57,387 nt of DNA from Basidiobolus meristosporus CBS 931.73. Its lineage: Eukaryota; Basidiobolomycota; Basidiobolomycetes; Basidiobolales; Basidiobolaceae. Positions 43,252-52,398 of this stretch are shown here, one piece after another (positions within the stretch are counted from its first letter, which is position 1; every line of letters starts with the position of its first letter). Both the position numbers and the translations under genes were made by a program. Below the pieces are notes generated by a model. That model worked only from the letters and a program-made list of their open reading frames with translations. It was not told where the DNA came from and ran no database searches. The stretch covers positions 1 through 57,387 of the forward strand of contig MCFE01000565.1 in NCBI GenBank assembly GCA_002104905.1. The letters run 5' to 3'.

Positions 43252-45972
43252 TCAGGGAGGAGTTAGATTTAAGCCACTGTTTGATGGAGGGGTTATGTGA
43301 TTTCTGAAGTTGACTAGGAAGGAAGCACAAAGATAGACCATTTGGATTTGGTATGGGTAGAACCCAAAGGCTCCATTAGTTGCATGGATATAGGGAGACA
43401 CCAAAAGATAAGGTACCAAGGATCTGATACACTGATGGAGAAATTTATCCAGGCGGTGAAGTTCTCTGGAGGTTAGGGGTATAATGTGGAGACCAAATTC
43501 AAGTATGAGCAGTACATACTGCTTCAGAAGTATAGGGATCTTTTGAATTGGAGTGTCTGGAGTGACTACTACCAGAAGCTTTTTGAGAGGCTGTTGGGCA
43601 AGACAGATCCTATTTTTCAGGTGGAGCTTTGAGTCAATCCCATGTTGACAAAACGGCAGACCTAGATATATTGCAGTTTGTTGTGGCAGAATGCTAGTGT
43701 TCTGTATAGTTGTAGTGCACCCAATTGGGACTGTCTTGGAAATTGAGAGTGAGAGGTTGTTGGCAGCCAAGTACTTCTCAATGATGGCAGTGTCTGCTAT
43801 GGGATTAGGAGTAGCAATCTTGATATCATCCGCATAGAGAGTTAGTAGTGGATAGGGAGAGTCTGGTGAGGGGCCTTTTGGAAATAAAGGAAAGTTGAGT
43901 AGGAATATCACAAATAGTAAGGGACCTAGTACAGATCCTTGGACTACTCCATTTGGAACCTCATAAGTCTCTGATGTGCAACTTGGATGCAAAATTTTGG
44001 CTGAGTTCTCACAAAATAGAGAACATACAAGAAGGTTCATTGGTAGTGTGGTAACTGCTAATAGCTTTCTCCAAAGCAGAGCTCTGTCCACAGAGTCAAA
44101 GGCTTTAGTAATGTCAAACAGAATGGTTGGCAATGAGAATTGAAGTGAATGATCATGGCTTAGCACTACAGCCATATCCAAGGAGAGTTTGGGCAAGAAG
44201 CCAAACTGAGAAGGATGGAATGGATATAGTTGAGATTGTAAGGATCTTGCTATTATAAGCTCAAAGATTTTCTGGCAGGTTGGTAGGAGTGAAACTGGCC
44301 GGTAAGAACCTGGAAGTGAGTGTTTCCCCTTCCCTTTGTATAAGGGTGTTACATTTGCCTGTGACCAGGCCTTTGGGGTAGTCAATTGTTGCGCACAGAT
44401 AGAGTAGAATGGGATAAGTAAGTGACTCATTTTGGAGTAGCACACCCAGAGTAGATTGTAGGTAATCAAGTCATGTCCAGGTGCAGTATTTGCAGGACGC
44501 TTCTTTAAAATTTTCTCCAGAAGCTTTGCTGAAATCAAAATTGGAGATGTTGGACTGCTGGATATGTTACCAGTATGGTAGAAAGGAGGAGTGGGATGCA
44601 CAGATGAATCAAAGAATATAGGGGCCAGTTTGTCTGGTGATGATATACTCCTTGCTTGGGGTCTCATGGCTTTGTATACTCTTGATATGGACCTTGTGGT
44701 GGCATTCATATTTACTAAGGGCAAGGTATCCATGATATGAGCCCATAATCTAGTATGCTCAGTGATCTGTAGTGACTTGGAGTAGGAGATTGCGCTTTCC
44801 AGGAGGTTCTGTGTTTTTGGGTTAGGGAAACATAGGTAGCTGGAATTTAAGACAGAAATGATGGATTTCCATTTAAGTTGGTTTGCAGATGGCTTTTGGT
44901 AGGACTTGGTGGGTAGGGCTAGACAGCCAGTGATTATGATGAAATGCTGGTAAAATAGCCATAATGCATTTATATCATCACAAATCCATGTAGGTAAGCT
45001 GGGAAATGCATATTCGGTAAGCAAGGATAGGTAGTTGGCAAAGTCCTGTGTCTGTGATACTGAAGCTTTGGCTGGCAAGATTGTAAATGGCTGAAGAAGG
45101 GTGCCAATTGGTAAGGTTTTTCTGGCAGAAATGATAATATGTATTGGCTTGTGATCAGATTTCTTTAGTGACCCACAACTGATATCCTCTGGAATGCTTG
45201 TAACCTGGTGGATGTACTGTAAGGCAGCTGGAGTAGCTGTTACCCAGCCAACACAACATTGAGCTTGCTGAGTGTTTACAGTGACCAGATGGTTTTGTTG
45301 GAGGAACTTTGTAAAGTGCTCCTCTTGGGTTCTAAGTCTGGATGAAATAGTGGTGATATTTTCAGGGTGGGGAATATTTATATCTCCCACTACCATACAA
45401 GGGATTGATGAGCTGTTAATGAACTCTGATGTGGCTAAGAAAATTGCCAGTGTTATGGAGCTAGACAGAGATGGAGGGAGATAGATAGTAATGGCTACTA
45501 TAGCTGGAAGTGTTAGAGCATAGCAGTAATACTCATAGATGATGGATACATTTGCTGAGGGTGCAAGCTTAGAAGATGAAAGAGCAATGAGTGCCATTGA
45601 GTGAGCTGGAAATTTTGGGTGAGCAGATGAATATGCATTCAGTCTAGAGGGAAGTTTGGGCAACTCAACATCAATTAGTAGGAGCAAAGAATATTCCTTT
45701 TTCAGTAAGTTTTCTAATTCAGCTACTGTTGGAGTGATGGAGTTGAAATTGAGTAAGAGTATGTTCTGTAGTTGGGCAGACTCTGAGGTTGCCTGTTCCT
45801 GCTGAAACTCTTGCACTGCCCTTTGTAAATTTCCAGAATTATTCCACAACTCTTCAAATGGAGCTTGTGTAATGTCTTTCAGGATTCTAATTGCTTCCTC
45901 TTTCAAGAAGTAGGCCACATCATAGGTTGGAGCCTGTTTCTTAATGGCAGCAAAGAATGCCATAATTGCCAT
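43252..45972 (-). CDS. LINE-B ORF2: endonuclease and reverse transcriptase
   Basis: A 906-aa intact frame. An apurinic-like endonuclease domain (about residues 65-285) has NFNSI, a Glu in LIDVELP, VVGDINIPHPE and SDHKPI; the core acidic and His residues are present although the domain is diverged. The reverse transcriptase (about 470-750) has FDITKAFDSVDR, NGVVQGSVLGPLLF and LYADDI as the catalytic YADD. No RNase H or CCHC knuckle is seen after it. The start at 45972 overlaps the end of ORF1 by 70 nt in another frame. The protein would cut or use telomeric DNA and copy its own RNA there; that target is inferred from the insertion pattern. Confidence 0.92.
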   Translation of the reverse strand: MAIMAFFAAIKKQAPTYDVAYFLKEEAIRILKDITQAPFEELWNNSGNLQRAVQEFQQEQATSESAQLQNILLLNFNSITPTVAELENLLKKEYSLLLLIDVELPKLPSRLNAYSSAHPKFPAHSMALIALSSSKLAPSANVSIIYEYYCYALTLPAIVAITIYLPPSLSSSITLAIFLATSEFINSSSIPCMVVGDINIPHPENITTISSRLRTQEEHFTKFLQQNHLVTVNTQQAQCCVGWVTATPAALQYIHQVTSIPEDISCGSLKKSDHKPIHIIISARKTLPIGTLLQPFTILPAKASVSQTQDFANYLSLLTEYAFPSLPTWICDDINALWLFYQHFIIITGCLALPTKSYQKPSANQLKWKSIISVLNSSYLCFPNPKTQNLLESAISYSKSLQITEHTRLWAHIMDTLPLVNMNATTRSISRVYKAMRPQARSISSPDKLAPIFFDSSVHPTPPFYHTGNISSSPTSPILISAKLLEKILKKRPANTAPGHDLITYNLLWVCYSKMSHLLIPFYSICAQQLTTPKAWSQANVTPLYKGKGKHSLPGSYRPVSLLPTCQKIFELIIARSLQSQLYPFHPSQFGFLPKLSLDMAVVLSHDHSLQFSLPTILFDITKAFDSVDRALLWRKLLAVTTLPMNLLVCSLFCENSAKILHPSCTSETYEVPNGVVQGSVLGPLLFVIFLLNFPLFPKGPSPDSPYPLLTLYADDIKIATPNPIADTAIIEKYLAANNLSLSISKTVPIGCTTTIQNTSILPQQTAIYLGLPFCQHGIDSKLHLKNRICLAQQPLKKLLVVVTPDTPIQKIPILLKQYVLLILEFGLHIIPLTSRELHRLDKFLHQCIRSLVPYLLVSPYIHATNGAFGFYPYQIQMVYLCASFLVNFRNHITPPSNSGLNLTPP

Positions 45973-46037
45973 GTGAGCTGGGGCTTGTTGAATATTCCTG
46001 GCTCAGTGTCCATTGACTCTGGTGGAATGATTGTGAA

Positions 46038-46042
46038 TTTGG
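46038..46042. repeat. Copia target duplication, left copy
   Basis: TTTGG, matched by 50730-50734 on the other side of the Copia. Confidence 0.95.
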
Positions 46043-46392
46043 TGTTGTAAGAGTCTTGGAGATATTGGAAGTGATTTGGAGAACAAGTAGATTATGTGGT
46101 TTTCACTTAATGATTTATTGAATGTAAAAGTAGTATTTATACTTTTACATGGTCTTGGCATTACAAACACGTAGAATAGGTTAAGGAAGGTCCCAAGAAC
46201 ATGTGTGCAAAGTTTGGGGCTGTTTGGACAACTTTGAGAATTTTCATGTTCTGGGTACCTGGTATTTTGGTGAAAATATTCTAAGTAAATCCCGACAAGG
46301 AATTTGGTCAGTATTCTCTAGGATTTGAAGGTGATGATCTAAGTGACTAAGTTAGGTGAATATTTAGGTGGAAAATACGAATTTTTACAACA
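46043..46392 (-). repeat. 3' LTR of intact Copia
   Basis: 350 bp, TGTTGT...ACAACA. It differs from the 5' LTR at only three positions that I can see. A purine tract GAGTGGGAG sits immediately inside it as the plus-strand primer site. Confidence 0.95.
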
Positions 46393-46403
46393 CTCCCACT
46401 CAG

Positions 46404-49400
46404 CTAAATGTTCATACTGACTAGTCCTAATTTTGACCTAAGATATTCAAACTTGTCTCTAGCTAATGGTTTGGTAAATATGTCTGCAATCATTTCATCT
46501 GTAGGACAGTAAACTAAGCTAACTAAGTTATTCTCTATAGCTTCACGTATGAAATGATGTCTAATATCTATGTGCTTGGTTCTAGCATGAAAAGTTGGAT
46601 TTCTACCTAATTGTATACATCCTTGATTATCTTGAAATAAAGTAATAGGCGTTTTTTGACATAGGCCTAAATCTGTAAAGAGCTTTCTTAACCACATTGC
46701 TTCTTTTGTAGCTTCACAGGCTGCCATATACTCTGCCTCTGTAGTAGAAAGTGCTACGGTTGGTTGCTTTCTTGAATTCCATGAAATGGCTCCTTTACAG
46801 TAAAGAAAGGTATATCCTGTGGTGGATCTTCTGTCTTCTAAATTTCGTCCCCAATCAGCATCAGAGTATCCCACAAGATCCTGTTCTGAATCCTTATAAG
46901 TGTATCTTAAGCAGATATCAGCAGTTCCTTTTAGGTATCTAAAAATCCGCTTAACTGCTGCAATATGATCAGATCCATAATTCTGATTATGTTGGCTGAC
47001 AACTCCCACTGAATATGAGATATCTGGACGTGTTCCAAGCATGATATACATCAGACTGCCGACCATAGATTGATAAGAAAAGTCAGGGCTTTCAGATGGC
47101 ACCAAGCTCTCTTGATTTGGTTGAGTTTTGACCAAGTTAAGGTTTGTCTCCATTGGGGTAGCTGCCGGTTTACAGTCTTCCATTTTGTACTTCTTTAGTA
47201 TATCTTGAATATACTTGGATTGGCTTAGGGTAATAGTCTGGGTACTTCTGTCTATGGAGAACTTAATCCCTAAGTAGTAACTGAGTTCTCCTAGATTGGA
47301 CATCTTGAACTCCTTAGATAGGCTGGATTTAGTCTCTTCCAATGTTTCTAGGTTATTGGTGGCTATAATAAGATCATCCACATATAGAGCTAATAGAACT
47401 GGATTTGCTCTATCTGGCTTATAGTATATACTATAGTCAGCATTACTCCTTTTGAAACTCAAAGATTCCAAATAAGAATCTATCTTGCAATTCCAGGCTC
47501 TCGGTGATTGTTTGAGACCATATAGTGACTTTTTAAGCTTGCAGACCAAATGGGGGTTATCTTGGTCAACAAAACCATCAGGCTGGTCCATATACACGTC
47601 CTCATCAAGTTCTCCATTCAAAAATGCAGTTTTTACATCCATTTGATGAATAAAAAACTTATATTTGGCTGCAATAGCCAATATTAATCTGATGGAATTA
47701 AACTTGGCTACCGGTGCAAAGGTCTCAGTATAGTCAAGTCCTTTTGTTTGAGAGTATCCTTTGGCTACAAGTCTTGCTTTGTATCTTTCAATTGTACCAT
47801 CAGCCTTGTATTTTGTCTTGAAGACCCATCTGCATCCAATTGATTTTCGGTTGATTGGTAATTTGACTAAGTCCCAAGTTTGATTTTCCATCAGGGCCTG
47901 ATATTCCTCAGTCATTGCAGATCTCCAAAACTTCGTCTGAGGGCTATTTAGGGCCTCTTTTACAGTCTGGGGTTCATCAATATGGACTGAATAGGCATAG
48001 GCTAAGTTTGTACCCTCATTAATATAGTAATTTGGGCTATTTCTTGTCCAATTTGATCTCCGGGCATTTGATACTGGAATGATCACTTCTGGGATATTCC
48101 TGGGCACTGATTCTGGCTGAACCACGGTTGTAGAGTCCTCTGGAGTGAAAAAAGTTTCATTGTTTTGCTCTGATTCAATCCTGACAATTGGTGGACTTGA
48201 GATCAAATTTTCGTCATCATCTGATGTCATTTTTTGTGAAAATTTTGAATTTTCATCAAACAACACATCCCTGGACTTGATCAGCTTCTTTGCTTCGGTA
48301 TTGTAGAGTCTGTATGCCTTACTCTCATTGCAGTAGCCCAAAAATATGCATTTTACACTTTTTGGCTCAAATTTTGACTGATTTCCGGCCAGTTTTTTGG
48401 CATATGCTGTACACCCAAATATTCTTAGATGTTCTGCACTTGGTCTGTGTCCATACCATGCTTCAAATGGAGTAGAATCACAAAGTATTCTGTTATAACT
48501 TCTATTTTTAAGATATACAGCAGTGGCAACTGATTCCGCCCAAAAATCATAGGATAATTTTTGATCATGGATCATAGATCTTGCCATATCAATTATTGAT
48601 CTGTTAGCTCTTTCTGCTACTCCATTTTGCTGTGGGGAGTATGGTACAGTAGTCTCTTGCTTTATCCCATGAATTTTGCAGAAGTGGATGAAGAGTTTTG
48701 AGGTATATTCTCCACCATTGTCAGAGCGTATTTTCTTGATTTTTTCACCAGTTTCTCTCTCCACCATGGCTTTAAACTCCCTGAGCTTAGACAGAGCTTC
48801 TTCCTTTCTCTCCATGAAGTAGACCCATGTGTATCTTGTATAATCATCAATAAAAGTGATTAAATACTTCATCCCGCCTAAGGATAAATTTTGCATAGGT
48901 CCACACAGATCTGAGTGAATTAGATCTAATTTTTTCTTAGTTTTGATTAACCCAGAGCTCTTGAACGGTTGTCTGGCTTGTTTCCCATATATGCAGGCTT
49001 CACAGTGCTCCAAAATAGCTGGGGGATCAATTTTCACTCCAGAAATTAGCTGATCTTTGATCATTTTACGCAAATAATCAAAATTGATGTGTCCAAATCT
49101 CCTGTGCCAAAGCATTGGTGTTTCTTCATTTAAGTTACTTATATTGGCTTCCAGATATGATGGAATATAAGTCAACTTGTATAGGTTCTGATCTCTGATG
49201 CCCGAAGCAATATGGGCACCATTTTGATCAGTGATCCTGCATCCAGAATTGTCAAAACTGAAACTGAGTCCTTCTGCTGTGGCCTTGCTTACAGAGAGTA
49301 GGTTCTTGGCTATTTCTGGTACATAGAGTACTTCTTTAAAGGTCAGTGTATGGCTTCCTTCACTGCTTCTAAGGTTTACTTGGATAGTTCCTTCTCCCAC

Positions 49401-50375
49401 TGCTTCAAGTGTTCTATCGTCACCCATGAAAACCTTCTTAATTGGAATTTCTTGATATTGGGTAAAAAGTTCTTTTTGGTGTGTAAAGTGTTGAGAAGCT
49501 CCAGAGTCAATATACCACGTCTGAGAATCCTTGTTTGTGGTCATATTTAGTGCAGATATGAATAGTCTATCTTCAGTTGTTACAGCATTTCCATATTCAG
49601 GCTTCTTTTGCTGATAATCTCTCTTTTTGAAACATCGGTCTGATGTGTGTCCTTTCCTTTTGCAGTAGTTGCAAAATAGGTTGCTGTTGCCTTTGTAGGG
49701 TCTTGGGTACCTCCTTTGTTGGTTATCATTGCTTATTAAAGCATTTTCTTCTTCCTTCTTATTGGCGCTTGATTTTCTTAATTCTTCATCCAGGAGCCTT
49801 CCATATACGTAATTTAAGGTCAAATCTTCAGTTCTGGACTCTAGGGCTGATACAAGGCCCTGAAACTCGTCTGTCAGGCTATTCAGGATGGTAACTATCA
49901 CATCCTCATCAGTAGTTGGTACGCCCACAGATTCCATCTCATCTACCAGCAGGGTAATTCTGTTAATTAGATTTTTCATTTCTTCTCCTGGCAGCATCTT
50001 TGTAGTAAAGAATTTTCTTCTCAGATACATTTTCTTGGCAGCTGAACATGACTGGTAGGTGTCTTCTAATGCTTTCCAGGCATTCTTTGCCGTTTTTGCT
50101 CTTGAGCATTGAATTAGCAATTTGTCCTTGACATTAAGGCAAATGCAGTTAAAGGCACTTTGTTCTTTCTTCTGGTACTTCAAGGCTTCCTCTCCCACGT
50201 TTTTAGGAGGGCATTCTTCTCCCATGACAATATCCCAAAGGCCTCTTTCTTGTAGCAGCATCTTCATCTTCACCTTCCACACTTGGTAGTTAGATCCATC
50301 CAACTTTTCAGCAGAGGGAAAAATTCCAGTAATAGCAGTAGTAGACATTGCAGAGAGTGACAGCTCGGGGCTCAT
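46404..50375 (-). CDS. Copia gag-pol polyprotein
   Basis: 1323 aa, one frame. In order: gag, a CCHC-type knuckle (CNYCKRKGHTSDRC), aspartic protease (WYIDSGASQHF), integrase with a zinc-binding HCEACIYGKQ and a core with DLIHSDLCGP and SPQQNGVAERANR, reverse transcriptase (MDVKTAFLNGEL, then LYVDDLII), and RNase H (GYSDADWG, then STTEAEYMA). This is the Pseudoviridae/Copia order with integrase before RT. The ATG at 50375 is chosen because upstream codons lie in the LTR; it overlaps the primer-binding site. All catalytic motifs are intact, so the element may be active. Confidence 0.95.
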   Translation of the reverse strand: MSPELSLSAMSTTAITGIFPSAEKLDGSNYQVWKVKMKMLLQERGLWDIVMGEECPPKNVGEEALKYQKKEQSAFNCICLNVKDKLLIQCSRAKTAKNAWKALEDTYQSCSAAKKMYLRRKFFTTKMLPGEEMKNLINRITLLVDEMESVGVPTTDEDVIVTILNSLTDEFQGLVSALESRTEDLTLNYVYGRLLDEELRKSSANKKEEENALISNDNQQRRYPRPYKGNSNLFCNYCKRKGHTSDRCFKKRDYQQKKPEYGNAVTTEDRLFISALNMTTNKDSQTWYIDSGASQHFTHQKELFTQYQEIPIKKVFMGDDRTLEAVGEGTIQVNLRSSEGSHTLTFKEVLYVPEIAKNLLSVSKATAEGLSFSFDNSGCRITDQNGAHIASGIRDQNLYKLTYIPSYLEANISNLNEETPMLWHRRFGHINFDYLRKMIKDQLISGVKIDPPAILEHCEACIYGKQARQPFKSSGLIKTKKKLDLIHSDLCGPMQNLSLGGMKYLITFIDDYTRYTWVYFMERKEEALSKLREFKAMVERETGEKIKKIRSDNGGEYTSKLFIHFCKIHGIKQETTVPYSPQQNGVAERANRSIIDMARSMIHDQKLSYDFWAESVATAVYLKNRSYNRILCDSTPFEAWYGHRPSAEHLRIFGCTAYAKKLAGNQSKFEPKSVKCIFLGYCNESKAYRLYNTEAKKLIKSRDVLFDENSKFSQKMTSDDDENLISSPPIVRIESEQNNETFFTPEDSTTVVQPESVPRNIPEVIIPVSNARRSNWTRNSPNYYINEGTNLAYAYSVHIDEPQTVKEALNSPQTKFWRSAMTEEYQALMENQTWDLVKLPINRKSIGCRWVFKTKYKADGTIERYKARLVAKGYSQTKGLDYTETFAPVAKFNSIRLILAIAAKYKFFIHQMDVKTAFLNGELDEDVYMDQPDGFVDQDNPHLVCKLKKSLYGLKQSPRAWNCKIDSYLESLSFKRSNADYSIYYKPDRANPVLLALYVDDLIIATNNLETLEETKSSLSKEFKMSNLGELSYYLGIKFSIDRSTQTITLSQSKYIQDILKKYKMEDCKPAATPMETNLNLVKTQPNQESLVPSESPDFSYQSMVGSLMYIMLGTRPDISYSVGVVSQHNQNYGSDHIAAVKRIFRYLKGTADICLRYTYKDSEQDLVGYSDADWGRNLEDRRSTTGYTFLYCKGAISWNSRKQPTVALSTTEAEYMAACEATKEAMWLRKLFTDLGLCQKTPITLFQDNQGCIQLGRNPTFHARTKHIDIRHHFIREAIENNLVSLVYCPTDEMIADIFTKPLARDKFEYLRSKLGLVSMNI

Positions 50376-50379
50376 AACC
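50362..50379 (-). promoter_or_regulatory. Copia primer-binding site (half-tRNA-iMet type)
   Basis: Just inside the 5' LTR the minus strand reads GGTTATGAGCCCCGAGCT. GGTTATGAGCCC is the complement of the initiator-tRNA anticodon stem-loop (GGGCUCAUAACC), as in Drosophila copia and yeast Ty5, not of a tRNA 3' end. It contains the ATG start of gag. Confidence 0.85.
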
Positions 50380-50729
50380 TGTTGTAAGAGTCTTGGAGAT
50401 ATTGGAAGTGATTTGGAGAACAAGTAGATTATGTGGTTTTCACTTAATGATTTATTGAATGTAAAAGTAGTATTTATACTTTTACATGGTCTTGGCATTA
50501 CAAACACGTAGAATAGGTTAAGGAAGGTCCCAAGAACATGTGTGCAAAGTTTGGGGCTGTTTGGACAACTTTGAGAATTTTCATGTTCTGGGTACCTGGT
50601 ATTTTGGTGAAAATATTCTAAGTAAATCCCAACAAGGAATTTGGTCAGTAATCTCTAGGATTTGAAGGTGATGATCTAAGTGACTAAGTTAGGTGAATAT
50701 TTAGGTGGAAAATACAAATTTTTACAACA
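50380..50729 (-). repeat. 5' LTR of intact Copia
   Basis: 350 bp, bounded by TGTTGT/ACAACA. Followed by target duplication TTTGG at 50730-50734. Confidence 0.95.
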
Positions 50730-52076
50730 TTTGGTAGGCACCCAGTTTAGATTTTTTGCCAGATACTTATTCAATGCAGTGGAGAAGTTTCTGTCTACAA
50801 TCATTTCTAGGATCTTTCCTCTTCTCCAAGCTAGGTTAACAATTTTTGAAGTGTCAATATTTAGAGAGCGGAATGTACGTCTGATGTTTGATATAGTAGT
50901 CCATGGAACATTGGCAAAGTATAGCAAGGACCAATTCTGGAGCCGAGGTAAGTTTGCTGGAGGCCTATAGGTAGACTTCCTGGCAGGTTGTGTGGTAGGC
51001 TTTAGTGTTTCCAAGGTAGCAAGTTGTGGTTGAGACTTTTTGGAATTATGTATGACTTTGGAAAGAATTCTGCCAGCAACTGTGTCAGGAATGTTAGTAC
51101 TCATTGATGGTGAAGGGCCTGGCTCCTGGTACTCCTTTTGTAGAATACTTGAGTATGTCTCTTTTTGTTTTCCTTTATCCAATGTGCTATGCCTTGGAAT
51201 GGGATTTTGGGGAATAGAGACTTCAGGTATCAACTCTGGGGTCTGGTGACTGTCCAACATTGTTGCTTGAGCTTCCAGCTTTTCCTCTAAGATTTGAACT
51301 CTCTGCTTAAGCTCATCATTTGACACTATAAGTGTTGCATTGTTTGGAGCCAGGTCAGGTGTTGAGTTATGAAGGCAGGTTGAGCAGCGTTCTAACTCCT
51401 TTGTTTGGTCATCCAACTTTTCTTCTAAGGTTTGAACCCTCAATTTGAGTGCACCATTTGAGGTTAGAAGCTCCAAGTTATCAGCCTGCAACTTCTTTAG
51501 ATCCCTAAATATCTCAAATATCTGTGCCTGCAAGTCTTTAGCAGTGATATTTCTGATGGGTACTATTTCCTCTAGGGGCTCTTCTTGAGCCAGGTGATCA
51601 TTGGGACTTGAGCATTCTACTGGAGGAGTTGCTGGAATCTCCTCAATGTCTGACAAAACTTCTTCACTTGCAGCATCAATTGTATGATTATCCTGAGTAG
51701 CAGCAACAGTCTCAAGCTCACAAGGACCAGTTGAAGTAAAACATCTCTTAGGTGGGACTATCTCAAGAGGCTTGGGTGGGACTTTTGCTTTGAATGGTGA
51801 GGTACTAGTATCAAGAATTGGGACTGGGACAGAAGCTAGGGTGTCTATTTCAGCAGCAGTTGCTGTAGAGCTATGGGGCTCTGACTGGCCAGTTTTTTGG
51901 TCTTTGCCTTCACTCCTGCTACCAACTGGTCAAGACCACAAATCTTTGTACAGGCCTTGCATTGGACCTGCTTAAGCTTATTCTTGCCAGCACAGCCATT
52001 GAGCTTCCATTTGCCTCTGATACCACAGGCAGTGCAGTCAAGTCTTGAATACCATCTTCTGAAGAGAGTCAGATCC

Positions 52077-52392
52077 TTAGGGGGGGAGACAGTCACCGAC
52101 AGGTGAAATCTTTATTTCAGTTGAAACAAAGAAGCCAGCGCTACTGTTGTAGCTTTGATACAAGAGTGTGTAGCTGAGGGGAATTTGTAGTTAAGTTAAT
52201 AAGAAGTGATGATAGTTCTTCAGTGCTCAAGACACTGTTGAGTGGGAAGGGGGGTAGCAAGAGAGGTAAGAATGACTTGTGAACAACATTAATGAGGGGA
52301 ATGTGATAAGGATTGATATTCATCATAAAGGGAGTGTGCTGCTGCAGATATTGCTGCCAAAGGTCTGTCAAGTACTTCAGGTAGGGTTAGGG
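52077..52392 (-). mobile_element. LINE-A truncated copy (unit c) plus interstitial telomere repeats
   Basis: Starts TTA plus seven G, then the LINE-A 3' end and the last 76 codons of ORF2 (52371-52141, stop intact). It is cut at ...CTTCAGGTAGG, which runs straight into GTTAGGGTTAGGG. The LINE-A sequence at that point already reads GGTAGG, so telomere addition used microhomology. Confidence 0.9.
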
Positions 52393-52398
52393 TTAGGG
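52380..52398 (+). repeat. Interstitial telomere repeats between units c and d
   Basis: GGTAGGGTTAGGGTTAGGG: two to three TTAGGG units left between two retroposons, the longest internal telomere remnant in the array. Confidence 0.9.

Larger units (their letters stand above)
46043..50729 (-). mobile_element. Intact Ty1/Copia retrotransposon
   Basis: A 4687-bp element with two 350-bp LTRs about 99% identical, a 5-bp target duplication TTTGG, primer-binding site, polypurine tract and one uninterrupted polyprotein. It lies in LINE-B ORF1 on the same strand. LTR similarity implies a recent insertion. Related solo LTRs and decayed copies occur at both ends of the window. Confidence 0.97.
42834..52076 (-). 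mobile_element. LINE family B, near full length, split by Copia (unit b)
   Basis: A non-LTR retrotransposon of about 4.55 kb once the 4.69-kb Copia is left out. From the minus-strand 5' side: ORF1 with a zinc-binding motif and coiled coils, ORF2 with an APE-type endonuclease and reverse transcriptase, a 3' UTR (43251-42834) with AAATAAAG, a hairpin, and a C-rich end joined to TAA. The 3' end lies toward the centromere. At the 5' side it abuts unit c directly, so the first ORF1 codons may be missing. Confidence 0.9.
45903..52076 (-). pseudogene. LINE-B ORF1, interrupted by Copia and a -1 frameshift
   Basis: The RNA-binding/nucleoprotein-type ORF1. 52076-about 51870 encodes a zinc-binding motif: CTACGIRGKWKLNG is followed after 14 residues by CKACTKICG. 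At an A6 run the frame moves by -1 into a long frame (51840-50730) with two heptad-rich segments each containing LKxRVQxLEEKL. The Copia sits after the codon for Lys in NWVPTK; its removal with one TSD copy rejoins the frame to a stop at 45903. The frameshift could be a mutation, an assembly error or programmed. The start codon is not clear because the unit begins at the junction with unit c. Confidence 0.75.

Noticed and set aside
52380-52398. Interstitial TTAGGG repeats as a chromosome fusion site
   Set aside because: The repeats run in the same direction as the terminal telomere and lie between two retroposon ends, so capping between additions explains them better than a head-to-head fusion.
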